A stretch of DNA of 64,000 bases from JAPOXR01 sp965214695. Lineage in GTDB: Bacteria; Pseudomonadota; Alphaproteobacteria; Rhodobacterales; Rhodobacteraceae. The notes under the pieces are model-generated. The model searched no databases, was not told the origin of the DNA, and saw only the letters and a program-made list of their open reading frames with translations. How positions within the stretch are numbered: the first letter of the stretch is position 1; each line of letters opens with the position of its first letter. Location: NCBI GenBank assembly GCA_965214695.1, contig OZ243967.1:186001-250000 (forward strand), read 5' to 3'. Positions 1 to 8,711 of the stretch are shown piece after piece. The translations under genes and the position numbers were made by a program.

Positions 1-128
1 GCGGTTCGTGCCGTCACAACGACGTCGTAGCCACGCTCGGCAAGAGCGGTGGCGAAGCCGGCACCAAGACCCCGTGATGCACCGGTAATCAGCGCAACCT
101 GCCTCGATCGGCATCCATCCGTGTTCAT
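1..128 (-). CDS. SDR family oxidoreductase, 5' end only (partial)
   Basis: The first 42 codons of a gene that runs off the left edge. The ATG is at 126-128, and the protein reads a short basic leader, then VALITGASRGLGAG, then a segment ending in VVVTAR. This is the nucleotide-binding TGxxxGLG beta-alpha-beta start of a classical short-chain dehydrogenase, so NAD(P) binding is supported. The catalytic Ser-Tyr-Lys lies outside the window and substrate cannot be inferred. It sits downstream of cvpA on the same strand. In many alphaproteobacteria cvpA is followed by purF and then an SDR, but here the SDR comes directly after cvpA. Confidence 0.75.
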   Translation of the reverse strand, partial: MNTDGCRSRQVALITGASRGLGAGFATALAERGYDVVVTART

Positions 129-314
129 GGGGTCGCCGCCCGCCCGGGAGGCAAGCATGTCGCGGCAGGATTGGCGGGCAGGCATGCAGGGATCGATGGC
201 GCGTGCCGGTTGCCCGGGCGGTCAGGTTGGGCGCCTGCCTGACGCCCTAGGTGATTGCGGGGGCCGTTGCACCGGTCGCGGCTGATATTCGGGGGCCGAT
301 CGGAAGCCACCGGG

Positions 315-887
315 TCAGGCTTCGATCCGGTCCATGTCGCACGCGGCCATGGCATTCTGGTAGATGACTTCGAGCCAGTCGGGCGAGCCGTCGGGAACCG
401 AGTTCAGCAGGGCATCCTTGACCACCACCAATGCGCCGGCCGAGCTTGACTCCGAGATGGTCGACGACACCGAATTGTTGTCGAGCAGCCCTTCATTGAC
501 GGCCAGCACAATGCCGACCACGATGATCCCGCGCAACGCCCCGAAGGCAATTCCAAACCCCTTGTTCACGATATTGATGACCGGCAAATTTCCCAACCGC
601 ACCAGGAATGTCGTGATGACGGTCAGAACGATGACCGCAATCGAAAAACCGACGGTGAATGCGGCGATGGTTGCCAGCTGGCAGCTATCCCTGAGCAAAT
701 CGCCAATGACCGGAATGAGGCTCATATGCGGGTACAGGAAGGGTGCGGAAAAATAGGCAATTACGGCGGCGAGCACCCACACCGCAATCGCCATGATCTC
801 CCGGACAATTCCCCGAATGTAGGCCAGGTAGGCCGATACCAGAATTATCCCCGCCGAAATCAGGTCAAAGTAGTTGAACTCTCCCAT
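315..887 (-). CDS. cvpA: CvpA family inner-membrane protein
   Basis: A 190-residue protein with about four hydrophobic segments, roughly residues 8-25, 30-50, 68-92 and 105-130. The N-terminal pattern (FDLISAGIILVSAYLAYIRG, then REIMAIAVWVLA) and the glycine-rich segment around GFGIAFGALRG are typical of the CvpA/colicin V production family. The C-terminal 60 residues are polar and probably cytoplasmic. The family is known from E. coli as an inner-membrane protein needed for colicin V production and envelope fitness; its biochemical role is unresolved. It is on the same strand as the mla/alr/dnaB genes but separated from mlaF by about 840 bp without a clear gene. The usual neighbours radA and purF are not seen. 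Confidence 0.88.
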   Translation of the reverse strand: MGEFNYFDLISAGIILVSAYLAYIRGIVREIMAIAVWVLAAVIAYFSAPFLYPHMSLIPVIGDLLRDSCQLATIAAFTVGFSIAVIVLTVITTFLVRLGNLPVINIVNKGFGIAFGALRGIIVVGIVLAVNEGLLDNNSVSSTISESSSAGALVVVKDALLNSVPDGSPDWLEVIYQNAMAACDMDRIEA

Positions 888-1727
888 CGATATCCTGGCT
901 CATCTTCCCGGGCAGGTGCTGGTCTGGGCGTGGTTGACATATTCCGGCAAATCGGATGGCCTTTTGGCATTGATGCCGGAAATAGACAACTGATTCATTC
1001 GGCTGAACCGATGACCGATCCACCCCGGAAATGATCCCGGATTCCCTTTCAGGTCATCCGGGTGCGCTCCGGTACCGCCTTCAGGCGCGGGGTGACCGGG
1101 ACAAGGCGCCGGCAATCGGCAGTTTCGGTGAGCCACCAGGAACGCAAGCCCGTCATGTGGTCAGCGATGGCATGGCGACCGTCTCTGGACCATCTTCGAT
1201 CGCTCCTCGTCGTCGAGTTGTGCGAGCTTCCTCACTCTCCTTTCCACCGCGGGATGAATGCTGACATTGGACACTGCCAGCAGGGACCAAATTGGCTCCC
1301 CAACCGCGAGTGATCGCAGGAATTCCCTGCTGGTATCGGGCACGAAGCCGATAAATTCGGCTACCAGTTCCTCGAGGGGTTCGTGCCAGGACGTTCAATG
1401 CCACGGAATTTCCATCATTCCCGGGAGACCGCTCCCAAGCTCGACGCGGGTGCCCGCGCCCTGGAGTCAACAACCTCTCGATTGGCCGACGATGACTTAC
1501 CGGACATATGATGAATGCAGGGCGGAGACCGCCGTTGATGCCGTCCCTCGATAACTGGCCATGTATGTCGAACAGGTGGCACGGATGTTGGCGGTCAAGC
1601 GCCGCCACCAGCTTGCCGGGAACAGGTCCTGGAATGAAACCACCTGAATGGCGGCATTCCCGAATGGCGGTCGCCGGTCAGGTCCACGCTGCTCACAGGG
1701 GGGCGTAAGTTCCGGGTCCGAGCCGGG
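888..1727. other. 840-bp stretch without an intact recognisable gene
   Basis: Between cvpA and mlaF. Several open frames of 60-150 codons exist on both strands, but none reads like a conserved protein apart from the weak remnant described separately at 1161-1394 (minus). In many alphaproteobacteria radA lies next to cvpA. I looked for RadA zinc-finger, Walker and Lon-like motifs and saw none. The stretch may be a decayed gene region. Confidence 0.5.
1161..1394 (-). pseudogene. Possible 3' remnant of a decayed gene
   Basis: An open minus-strand frame directly after an in-frame TGA at 1395-1397. It encodes about 77 residues with natural-looking composition: WHEPLEELVAEFIGFVP, then FLRSLAVGEPIWSLL, then IHPAVERRVRKLAQLDDEE. 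The FLxSxxxGEPxWSLL...PAVxxR pattern resembles the C-terminal tail found after some nucleotidyltransferase/AbiEii-like proteins, but that match is from memory and weak. There is no convincing start codon or ribosome-binding site. I treat it as a likely gene relic; a short real ORF starting at the GTG of FVPDTS is the alternative. Confidence 0.25.
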
Positions 1728-2498
1728 TCAGGAGAGCGGGCCCCGGGCCGAGCCGCTGACGAATTGGCGGAGGCAGGGATTCTGGTCGTGATCGAGGTCA
1801 TCGGCGCTTCCGGACCACTCGATGACGCCCTCGTGCAGCAGGGCAACCCTCGAGGCGATGGTTCGCACGCTGGACATGTCGTGGGTGATCGTTACTGCCG
1901 TCGATTTGTTTTCGGCGACGATCCCGCAGATCAGTTCGTTGATGCGGGCGGCCCTGACCGGGTCCAGCCCGGTCGTCGGTTCGTCGAAAAACAGGATATC
2001 GGGGTCGGTGGCAATTGCCCGGGCAAGACCGGCCCGCTTCTGCATGCCACCCGAAAGCTGGCTCGGATACTGGTCGAGCACATCCGGCTGCAGCCCGACA
2101 CGCCGAAGTTTCTGTGCCGCCAGTTCACGGGCATCGCTTACGGGAATGCGGTTCGGGCCGCGCAGATGCTGGAAGGCGACATTTTGCATGACCGTCATCG
2201 AGTCGAACAGGGCACCGCCCTGGAACAACATTCCGATTCGGGCCCCGCCGGCAAGATTTCCCGGGCTTGGCTCGTTTCCGCAGACCCGGATGACCCCGCG
2301 ATCATGCCTGATTAGGCCCAGGATGCACTTGATGACCACGGATTTTCCGACTCCAGAGCCGCCAATCAGGGCAATGCTCTCGCCGCGGTTGACCGCGAAG
2401 CTGACGCCACGGAGCACGGCGGTGTCATTCTTGAATGACTTTTCCACCTCCTCGAGGGAAATGATCGTCTCGTTTGTTTGCGCAGGATCGCTGGTCAT
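1728..2498 (-). CDS. mlaF: MlaF-type ABC transporter ATP-binding protein (phospholipid/retrograde lipid transport)
   Basis: A 256-residue ABC ATPase. Walker A is GGSGVGKSVVIK near residue 48, the signature is LSGGMQKRAGLARA, and Walker B is ILFFDEPTTGLDP. The GGM-Q-K-R signature and the ITHDMxSVRTIADR-like switch region are typical of MlaF/TtgA/MkL ATPases. It would drive the MlaE permease in inner-membrane phospholipid trafficking. The ATG at 2496-2498 overlaps the stop of mlaE by four bases (ATGA), so the two are translationally coupled. No MlaD (MCE) or MlaB gene is adjacent, so the rest of the complex must be elsewhere. The frame is open upstream into mlaE, but that extension is not real protein. 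Confidence 0.9.
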   Translation of the reverse strand: MTSDPAQTNETIISLEEVEKSFKNDTAVLRGVSFAVNRGESIALIGGSGVGKSVVIKCILGLIRHDRGVIRVCGNEPSPGNLAGGARIGMLFQGGALFDSMTVMQNVAFQHLRGPNRIPVSDARELAAQKLRRVGLQPDVLDQYPSQLSGGMQKRAGLARAIATDPDILFFDEPTTGLDPVRAARINELICGIVAENKSTAVTITHDMSSVRTIASRVALLHEGVIEWSGSADDLDHDQNPCLRQFVSGSARGPLS

Positions 2499-3301
2499 GC
2501 CGCAAAGAACGCCTCTGTCATCACGTAGTTGGCAGCGATGATCAGCACCGCGGCCGTGGCCACGGAATTTGTGGTGGCTCGCCCGACACCGCGGGCTCCT
2601 CGACCTGAATTGATGCCAAAATAGCAGCCCATTGTCGCAATGATGAACCCGAATGCCGCCGCCTTGACCAGGCCGGAGATGACATCCGTAGCCTGCAGGA
2701 AGTTCATGGTATAGCTCACATAGGTTTCCGGATCGAAACCGAGACGGCTGGTTCCGACAAGAAACCCTCCCATGATCCCGATGATGTCGCCGACACCCAC
2801 CAGCACCGGCATGACCAGGGTCGCTGCCAATACCCGGGGCACCACCAGGAACTTCATCGGGTTGGTGTCCAGCGTCAGCAGGGCGTCGATCTGGTCGGTG
2901 ACCTTCATGGTGGCGATTTCGGCGCCGATCGACGATGCGACCCGGCCGGCAACGATGAGGCCGCACAATACCGGCCCGAGTTCCCTGGCCATGCCGATGG
3001 CAACGATAACCGGAACTGCCGATTCGCTGTTCAGCCTCGAGCCGCCCGAATGAATTTGCAAGGCTAGGGCGGCGCCGGCAAACAGGGTGGTCAGGGCAAC
3101 CACCGGCAGGCTGAAATAGCCGATATTGAGCACCGACAGCCAGAACTCGCGAAAATAGAAGGGGGGTCTGACCAGGTGGCCCAGGGTATGGACCACGAAG
3201 ATCGATACACGTCCGATCGAGGCGCAAACCCGGAGCGTGGTTCTTCCGACCGCCAGCAACATCAGTTCAGCCGGCTCCAGCCGTGGTGACAGGGCGCTCA
3301 T
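2495..3301 (-). CDS. mlaE: MlaE-type ABC transporter permease
   Basis: A 268-residue integral membrane protein of the MlaE/YrbE family. It has about five to six hydrophobic segments and the family signatures MARELGPVLCGLIVAGR and GAEIATMKVTDQIDAL, with the C-terminal GRGARGVGRATTNSV motif that contacts the ATPase. It forms the membrane core of the Mla lipid transporter. I chose the ATG at 3299-3301 (MSALSPRLEP). An upstream in-frame ATG at 3361 would add 20 basic residues that are atypical for the family. It is coupled to mlaF by a four-base overlap and lies about 96 bp downstream of alr on the same strand. Confidence 0.88.
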   Translation of the reverse strand: MSALSPRLEPAELMLLAVGRTTLRVCASIGRVSIFVVHTLGHLVRPPFYFREFWLSVLNIGYFSLPVVALTTLFAGAALALQIHSGGSRLNSESAVPVIVAIGMARELGPVLCGLIVAGRVASSIGAEIATMKVTDQIDALLTLDTNPMKFLVVPRVLAATLVMPVLVGVGDIIGIMGGFLVGTSRLGFDPETYVSYTMNFLQATDVISGLVKAAAFGFIIATMGCYFGINSGRGARGVGRATTNSVATAAVLIIAANYVMTEAFFAA

Positions 3302-3397
3302 GCATCTGCGTGATCCCCGTCTAGCCGGCATACCCGTGCGGGTGGCCGCGGCCAGCGACAAGTAATGAAGTGCAATTGCTGGCTCCTCATCGGCCGG

Positions 3398-4438
3398 TCA
3401 CAGGTTGGTGTAGCGTCTGTCATAGCGGCCGCCCAGGCTGGTCAGAACTTCGTAGCCGATTGTTGATGCGCTTTCGGCCAGATTGTCAATTGACTGGAAT
3501 GCACCGAGCAGCTGCAGCCGGTCCGGAACCTCGTCCAGATGGCTGACATCGACGCCGATCAAATCCATCGAAATCCTGCCGACCCCCCGGCAGGGCACCC
3601 CCGATGCATGCAGGCAGATCCGGTCACCGAGCAGGCGGAATATCCCGTCGGCATATCCGGCCGACAGCGTCGCCACCCTGGTTGGTCTATCGGCGATCCA
3701 GGTCGCTCCGTAACCGACGATTTCGCCGGGGTTAACCTGCCGAACCTGGATGACCGGGATGTCCAGCGTCACCACGCTTTCGCCATCGGCATATGGCAGA
3801 CCACCATAGAGGCCGATACCGGCCCGGCAGAGGTCGAAGTGATACGCGTCTCCGAGCAGGATCCCACCGGTCGCAGCCAGCGACAGCCGGCAATCAATCC
3901 CGGCTGCCAGTTCCCGGAAGCCGGCAAGCTGCCGCCGGTTCAACGGATGATGCGGATCGTCGGCGCATGCCAGGTGGCTCATGAGCAAGCAGGGAGATGA
4001 ATCTCCGAGGGCTTCCCTGACGCTGCGGAAGTCACCGGCCTCAAGACCGAGCCGGTTCATCCCGGTATCCAGTTGCAGCGCCGGCGAGCGTCCTGGAAAA
4101 TCCGTGGCAAATTGCCGGAATTGTCGAGCCGAGTTGATGACCGGTATCAATCGAAACCCGGCGACCAGTTCGCCGTCGGATGGCAGGTAGCCAGACAGGA
4201 CAAGAATCTCGGCATCGCCGCCGATGGCATCGCGGACTCGCGCGCCTTCCTCGGCCAGGGCAACAAAGTAGGTACGAACGCCCCTGCGCTGCAGGGAGGC
4301 GGCAATTTCGGCCGCTCCCAGGCCGTAGCCATCGGCCTTGACCACGGCGGCAGTCTCGGTCGCCGGGGCCGACAGGCCGTCAAGTCGCTGCCAGTTCGTG
4401 GCAATTGCGCCAAGATCCACTGTGAGTTCGGCCCGCAT
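3398..4438 (-). CDS. alr: Alanine racemase
   Basis: A 346-residue PLP enzyme that interconverts L- and D-alanine for peptidoglycan. The PLP lysine is K34 in AVVKADGYGLG, the residue pattern that defines the family. The second catalytic base is the tyrosine of VGYGATWIA in the C-terminal beta domain. LDTGMNRLG and RISMDLIGVDV are further conserved segments. Length is slightly short, since many Alr are 355-380 residues, and the N terminus begins right at the conserved strand. It lies between dnaB (upstream) and mlaE (downstream), and the dnaB-alr order is common in alphaproteobacteria. Confidence 0.93.
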   Translation of the reverse strand: MRAELTVDLGAIATNWQRLDGLSAPATETAAVVKADGYGLGAAEIAASLQRRGVRTYFVALAEEGARVRDAIGGDAEILVLSGYLPSDGELVAGFRLIPVINSARQFRQFATDFPGRSPALQLDTGMNRLGLEAGDFRSVREALGDSSPCLLMSHLACADDPHHPLNRRQLAGFRELAAGIDCRLSLAATGGILLGDAYHFDLCRAGIGLYGGLPYADGESVVTLDIPVIQVRQVNPGEIVGYGATWIADRPTRVATLSAGYADGIFRLLGDRICLHASGVPCRGVGRISMDLIGVDVSHLDEVPDRLQLLGAFQSIDNLAESASTIGYEVLTSLGGRYDRRYTNL

Positions 4439-4542
4439 TGCCCGGTCACCGGTGATGGGCCGTGACGGGCAACGGCGTGGTGGCGGGGGGATAAATCAAC
4501 GGGGCTTCCAGGTTGTGCATGGCGACAGGATCAATGCCAGCG

Positions 4543-6039
4543 TCACGGCCTTCCTTCGCTGGCCGGGTCCTTGTAGCCGGATGGCGCGGCATTTCCAAAT
4601 GCCGTGAAATCCGAATCGAAGCTCATTTTCACGGTTCCGGTCGGGCCCTGTCGATGCTTTGCCACGATGATTTCGGCGCGACCCTGGGCCTCCTCCATTT
4701 TTGCCTTCCATTTTTCCATGGCGGCGGCGTCACCCTCGTCCGGTTTCTTCTGCTCCAGGTAATACTGCTTCCGGTAGACGAACATGACCACATCTGCATC
4801 CTGCTCGATGGCCCCCGAATCTCTGAGATCCGACAGTTGCGGCCAGTTGTCATCCCGTGACTCGACGCCCCGGGACAGCTGCGAGAGTGCAATTACCGGG
4901 ATTTTCAACTCCTTGGCGATGGCCTTCAACCCCTGGGTAATTTCGGCAATCTGGTGAACCCGCCCTTCGCTTGAAGAGGTGCTGGCCCGCATCAGTTGAA
5001 TATAGTCGACGATGAGCAGATCAAGGCCGTTCGTCTCCTTCTGACGGCGCGCCCTGGTGGCGAGTTGCGCAATGGGCATGGCAGGAGTTTCGTCGATATA
5101 AAGGGGGCAGGCCTGCAGATCCCTGGCTGCATCAATGTACCTGCCCAGATCGGCCTGGTCGAGCTTGCCGGTCCGCAGCCTGGCAACCGGAATTCGCGAG
5201 CAGGTTGCAAGTATGCGCGCAACCAGTTGAACCGACGGCATTTCCAGCGAAAAGAACCCGACAATCCCGCCGGTTTGCTCCTGTTCGGCCACCTTCCGGT
5301 ATTTCGTTGCCACGTTGAAGGCGATGTTGGTGGCCAGTGCGGTCTTGCCCATTCCTGGCCGGCCGGCGATGATGACCAAATCCGAATCCTGCAATCCCCC
5401 CAGTTTCTGGTCGAGATCGGTGAATCCTGTGGCCAGGCCGGCCAGGCCGCCATCCCTTTCGGAGGCCTTCCTTGCGATCGCCACGGCTTCCGACATGGCC
5501 GACACCAGCGACCTGAAGCCGACATCCCCCTCGCCATGCTCGCCGATTTCGTAGATGCGCTGCTCGGCTTCGGAAATCAGTTCGCTGACGCTCTTGCCGG
5601 CCCTGGGATTCTTCGTGATCTCGGTCAGTTCCGAGTAGAGATCGATCAGTTTCCGGCGAACCGCCAACTGGTAGATCTCCAGCGCATAGTCGCGGCAGGC
5701 ATGAATGCCGATCGCCGCATCCTGGAGCTTGACCAGGTAGCCCACGCCTCCGAGGTCGGCAAATCCCGGTTCGACGGCCACAAACGGCTTCAGGGTCCTG
5801 GGGTCGGCAATCGACCGGCGCTCGATTCGCTCCTTGATCAGTTGGTAGAGAAGTTGATGGATCGGGTCGAAGAAATGCTTTGAATCGATGACCTTCGACA
5901 CCTCGCTGAACACGTCATTGTTGGACAGGATCGAGCCAAGAAGTGACTGTTCGGCTTCGATGTTGCAGGGCCGTGTCGGCAGTCCCGGCGACTGGACCAG
6001 GGATGTTTCAAACTGTTGCGTCTGTCCGAAATCATCCAT
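4543..6039 (-). CDS. dnaB: Replicative DNA helicase DnaB
   Basis: A 498-residue hexameric helicase that unwinds DNA at the fork. The N-terminal DnaB domain begins PCNIEAEQSLLGSIL. The RecA-like C-terminal domain has Walker A AGRPGMGKTAL, Walker B LLIVDYIQLM, the SQLSRGVE loop and the arginine-finger region DLRDSGAIEQDADVV. I chose the ATG at 6037-6039 because AGGAGG lies 5 bases upstream; a farther in-frame ATG (6099) lacks this and adds non-family residues. No intein is visible. It is usually preceded by rpsF-rpsR-rplI; here pyrE is upstream, so the ribosomal protein genes are elsewhere. Confidence 0.96.
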   Translation of the reverse strand: MDDFGQTQQFETSLVQSPGLPTRPCNIEAEQSLLGSILSNNDVFSEVSKVIDSKHFFDPIHQLLYQLIKERIERRSIADPRTLKPFVAVEPGFADLGGVGYLVKLQDAAIGIHACRDYALEIYQLAVRRKLIDLYSELTEITKNPRAGKSVSELISEAEQRIYEIGEHGEGDVGFRSLVSAMSEAVAIARKASERDGGLAGLATGFTDLDQKLGGLQDSDLVIIAGRPGMGKTALATNIAFNVATKYRKVAEQEQTGGIVGFFSLEMPSVQLVARILATCSRIPVARLRTGKLDQADLGRYIDAARDLQACPLYIDETPAMPIAQLATRARRQKETNGLDLLIVDYIQLMRASTSSSEGRVHQIAEITQGLKAIAKELKIPVIALSQLSRGVESRDDNWPQLSDLRDSGAIEQDADVVMFVYRKQYYLEQKKPDEGDAAAMEKWKAKMEEAQGRAEIIVAKHRQGPTGTVKMSFDSDFTAFGNAAPSGYKDPASEGRP

Positions 6040-6224
6040 GTAGACCTCCTGTACGCCGTCGCCCCAACAAGGAATTCCAAGGTTGGGGCGGATATGCAAA
6101 TTGTATCTTCCCGTGCAAAAAGATGTGGAAAACTGCTCTGTCGCCTTGCCCAGATATAGCAGGATTCGGGCGTGGGTTCCACAAGATATACCGGTTGCCG
6201 GGCACCGGTGCCCGGGAGGCTGAA

Positions 6225-6905
6225 TTACCCGGAAGCTGGTGGGCTTGCCTGTTGCCAGTCATCGGGAGAAGCCAGGAAACGCTTGACCGCCCGCAACGTG
6301 TCCTGGTCGATCATCCCGCTCTCCTCGCCATGGGACAGCAAGTCCTCGAAGGTGCAGAGGCTGTGTATGACCAGGTTGCAGTCGGCAAGCCTGGTAACCG
6401 AGTCCGGGAATATTCCGTAATGGAAGATCACCGCGATATCGGTACAAATTCCACCAGCCTCGCGAATGGCTTCGGCAAAGCTGATCTTCGATCCGCCGTC
6501 GGTTGCCAAATCCTCAAGCAGGAGAACGCGTTGCCCCTGCCGAATCTCGCCTTCGATCCTGGCGTTTCGCCCGTATCCCTTGGGCTTCTTGCGGATATAG
6601 GTCATTGGCAGCCGCATGCGTTCCGCCACCAGTGCCGCAAACGGAATGCCGGCAGTCTCACCGCCGGCGATGTTGTCGATGTTCCTGGCGCCGACCCGGT
6701 CATCGATCAAGCCGACCAGCATGTCAGCGGTATCGGTACGGGCCTGCGGAAACGAAATGATCCGCCGGCAGTCGATATAGACCGGTGATTGCCGGCCGGA
6801 TGCGAGGACAAATGGATCGCGTGCGGAAAAACGGACCGCCTTGATATCGAGAAGCATTTGTGCCGTTTGGGCGGCGGCGCTGCGCCCAACCTGGTTGTCA
6901 GTCAT
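6225..6905 (-). CDS. pyrE: Orotate phosphoribosyltransferase
   Basis: A 226-residue enzyme that converts orotate plus PRPP to orotidine 5'-phosphate in pyrimidine synthesis. The PRPP-binding loop is visible as VLLLEDLATDGGS, with the usual DD/D-T replaced by EDLATD. RKKPKGYGR is the flexible catalytic loop, and ASGRQSPVYIDCR is the N-terminal conserved segment. I chose the ATG at 6903-6905 (MTDNQVG), which overlaps the pyrC stop by eight bases. An upstream in-frame start would lie inside pyrC and add 41 residues of shadow sequence. It follows pyrC directly, forming a pyrC-pyrE pyrimidine operon. Confidence 0.94.
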   Translation of the reverse strand: MTDNQVGRSAAAQTAQMLLDIKAVRFSARDPFVLASGRQSPVYIDCRRIISFPQARTDTADMLVGLIDDRVGARNIDNIAGGETAGIPFAALVAERMRLPMTYIRKKPKGYGRNARIEGEIRQGQRVLLLEDLATDGGSKISFAEAIREAGGICTDIAVIFHYGIFPDSVTRLADCNLVIHSLCTFEDLLSHGEESGMIDQDTLRAVKRFLASPDDWQQASPPASG

Positions 6906-7983
6906 GTCGTTCTGTTCCGATTGCGGCAACCTGCCAGTGAATGTCGAAGCCGGGATCGAAGATGGCGATCCGCTCGCCTCCCGCCACGGCGAATTCCGGA
7001 AACACCACCCGTTCGGCGGATTTGGCAATTTCGATGCAGCCTGAATTTGGCTGAAGCCCGTAGAAGCGGGCCCCGTTCAGCGAGACGAAGGGCTCGAGCC
7101 GGTCAAGCGCCCCTTCCTCCTCGAACATCTGGGCCAGGCATGGCAGCGCCACCGGTGCCGTGTAGATGCCGGCGCAGCCGGCGGCACACTCCTTTTGCCC
7201 CACCGGGTGCGGCGCGCTGTCGGTGCCGAGAAAGAAGCAGGATTCGCCGCCGGTGGCCGCGGCCACGATCGCCCGACGATGCTGCTCGCGCTTGGCCACC
7301 GGTAGGCAGTAATAGTGGGGTCGAAGCCCGCCCTGGAACATGTGGTTGCGGTTGATGGCCATGTGATGAACGGTGATGGTGGCGGCCATGCGCGACCGGT
7401 TCGACCTGGTGTAATCCAATCCGTCGGTGGTGGTCACGTGTTCGAGAACCACCCGGAGCCGCGGCTCGCGGGTCATGATCCGGTCCAGCACCCGGTCGAT
7501 GAAGACCTTCTCCCGGTCAAAGACATCCACGTCGAATTCTGCCACCTCCCCGTGCACGCAGAGCGGAATGCCGTTCTCGGCCATGACTTCGATGACGCCG
7601 GAAATGCCGTCGATGCCGGTGACGCCGCCCTCCGAATTCGTGGTCGCCCCGGCCGGGTATAGCTTGACGGCAACGATGATGTCCTGCTCGAAGGCGACGA
7701 GGATGTCGGCCGGGTCGCTCCGGTCGGTCAGGTAGATGGTCATCAGCGGGGTGAAATCCGAGCCTGGCGGCAGCGCCGCCATGATTCGGTCCCGGTAGGC
7801 TGAAGCCAGATCGCCGGTGGTCACCGGCGGCGACAGGTTCGGCATGATCAGCGCCCGGCCGAAATCGGCGGCGCTGTGGCCTGCCACCCCTGTCAGGATG
7901 TCGCCATCCCTGAGGTGGAGGTGCATGTCATCGGGTTTGCGTATCCTGATCTTCAATTCATCCATCCGGTCTCGAAGTGGCAT
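6898..7983 (-). CDS. pyrC: Dihydroorotase (PyrC, class II type)
   Basis: A 361-residue zinc amidohydrolase that cyclises carbamoyl aspartate to dihydroorotate. Near the N terminus DDMHLHLRDGD carries the HxH metal ligands. VKLYPAGATTNS holds the carboxylated lysine, and GTDSAPH holds the catalytic aspartate. EHVTTTDG and ITVHHM give the remaining histidines. It belongs to the short E. coli PyrC type rather than the PyrC/PyrX type. The ATG at 7981-7983 abuts the stop of ccmG (TGAATG); an internal start at MDELKI (7965) is also possible. It is co-directional with ccmG upstream and pyrE downstream. Confidence 0.94.
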   Translation of the reverse strand: MPLRDRMDELKIRIRKPDDMHLHLRDGDILTGVAGHSAADFGRALIMPNLSPPVTTGDLASAYRDRIMAALPPGSDFTPLMTIYLTDRSDPADILVAFEQDIIVAVKLYPAGATTNSEGGVTGIDGISGVIEVMAENGIPLCVHGEVAEFDVDVFDREKVFIDRVLDRIMTREPRLRVVLEHVTTTDGLDYTRSNRSRMAATITVHHMAINRNHMFQGGLRPHYYCLPVAKREQHRRAIVAAATGGESCFFLGTDSAPHPVGQKECAAGCAGIYTAPVALPCLAQMFEEEGALDRLEPFVSLNGARFYGLQPNSGCIEIAKSAERVVFPEFAVAGGERIAIFDPGFDIHWQVAAIGTERHD

Positions 7984-8523
7984 TCACGGCCCGCCCAGCC
8001 GCTCCAGTTCTGGCAACACGACCGATTCCAGTACCCTGCCGGTTATCGGTCCGGCAAAGCGGAGCTGCACCACACCGGCTTGGTCGACGATGAATGTCTC
8101 CGGCACACCGTAGACACCCCAGTCGATGGCGATGGTGCCGTCGCCGTCGGCGCCAATGGCCCTGAAGGGGTTGCCCAGCTCGGCAAGAAATCCCAGAGCA
8201 TGGGATTCTCGGTCCTTGTAATTGATTCCGTAGATCGGCAGCCCGGCCGCGGCCAGCCCGGCCAGGTTTGGATGCTCGGCCCGGCATGGCGCGCACCAGC
8301 TTGCCCAGAAATTGACCAGCTTCAGCTCCGGCCGGTCGATATCCTGGCTGGTCGGTGGCCTCCCTGGCCCCAGCGCCGACGGCTCCAGCGGCGGCGCCGG
8401 GTTGCCGATCAACACCGATTGCAGGCCCGAAGGCGAATCCTCCATCATCCGGAACGCCAGCAATCCGCAGAATGCGGCCAGCAGCACCATCGGAACAAGC
8501 ATCAGTGGCCTAATCCCGGGCAT
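7984..8523 (-). CDS. ccmG: CcmG/DsbE thiol:disulfide interchange protein
   Basis: A 179-residue membrane-anchored periplasmic thioredoxin for cytochrome c maturation, keeping apocytochrome CxxCH cysteines reduced. Residues about 5-22 form the single N-terminal membrane anchor. The active site is WCAPC within VNFWASWCAPCRAEHP, and GVYGVPETF carries the cis-proline and the acidic DsbE-type surface. I chose the ATG at 8521-8523, which overlaps the ccmD stop by 14 bases; longer starts run through ccmD in the wrong frame. It is the last gene of ccmABCDG. CcmE, CcmF and CcmH are not in the window. Confidence 0.92.
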   Translation of the reverse strand: MPGIRPLMLVPMVLLAAFCGLLAFRMMEDSPSGLQSVLIGNPAPPLEPSALGPGRPPTSQDIDRPELKLVNFWASWCAPCRAEHPNLAGLAAAGLPIYGINYKDRESHALGFLAELGNPFRAIGADGDGTIAIDWGVYGVPETFIVDQAGVVQLRFAGPITGRVLESVVLPELERLGGP

Positions 8524-8665
8524 CGGTCGATCCTTCCAGCTGCTGCAATTGCCGCAAGACCCGTCGCGACTGGCGGAGGGTTGCGGCGGTGGTGAGGCCC
8601 AGCACCGCGATCGCCACCAGGTAGGCGGCGGTGATTTCGGCCTGGTGGTCACCAAGAAACTGCAT
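8510..8665 (-). CDS. ccmD: CcmD, small heme exporter subunit
   Basis: A 51-residue protein found by reading the gap between ccmC and ccmG. It starts MQFLGDHQAEIT, has one hydrophobic helix at about residues 12-30 (AAYLVAIAVLGLTTAATL), and ends in a highly basic, glutamine-rich cytoplasmic tail (RQSRRVLRQLQQLE). This topology, size and position are diagnostic of CcmD, which in E. coli releases holo-CcmE from the CcmABC complex. The stop at 8510-8512 lies inside ccmG, so ccmD and ccmG overlap by 14 bases. The family is poorly conserved in sequence, so the call rests mainly on topology and context. Confidence 0.85.
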   Translation of the reverse strand: MQFLGDHQAEITAAYLVAIAVLGLTTAATLRQSRRVLRQLQQLEGSTDARD

Positions 8666-8711
8666 CACGGCCCGGCCCCGCTGGTCGGCCCTGGCGATGG
8701 CGGGCCCGGCG

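Noticed and set aside
2499..3227. Upstream in-frame extension of mlaF to 499 residues
   Set aside because: The extension is opposite-frame reading of mlaE; the overlap ATGA start at 2498 gives the normal MlaF length and motifs.
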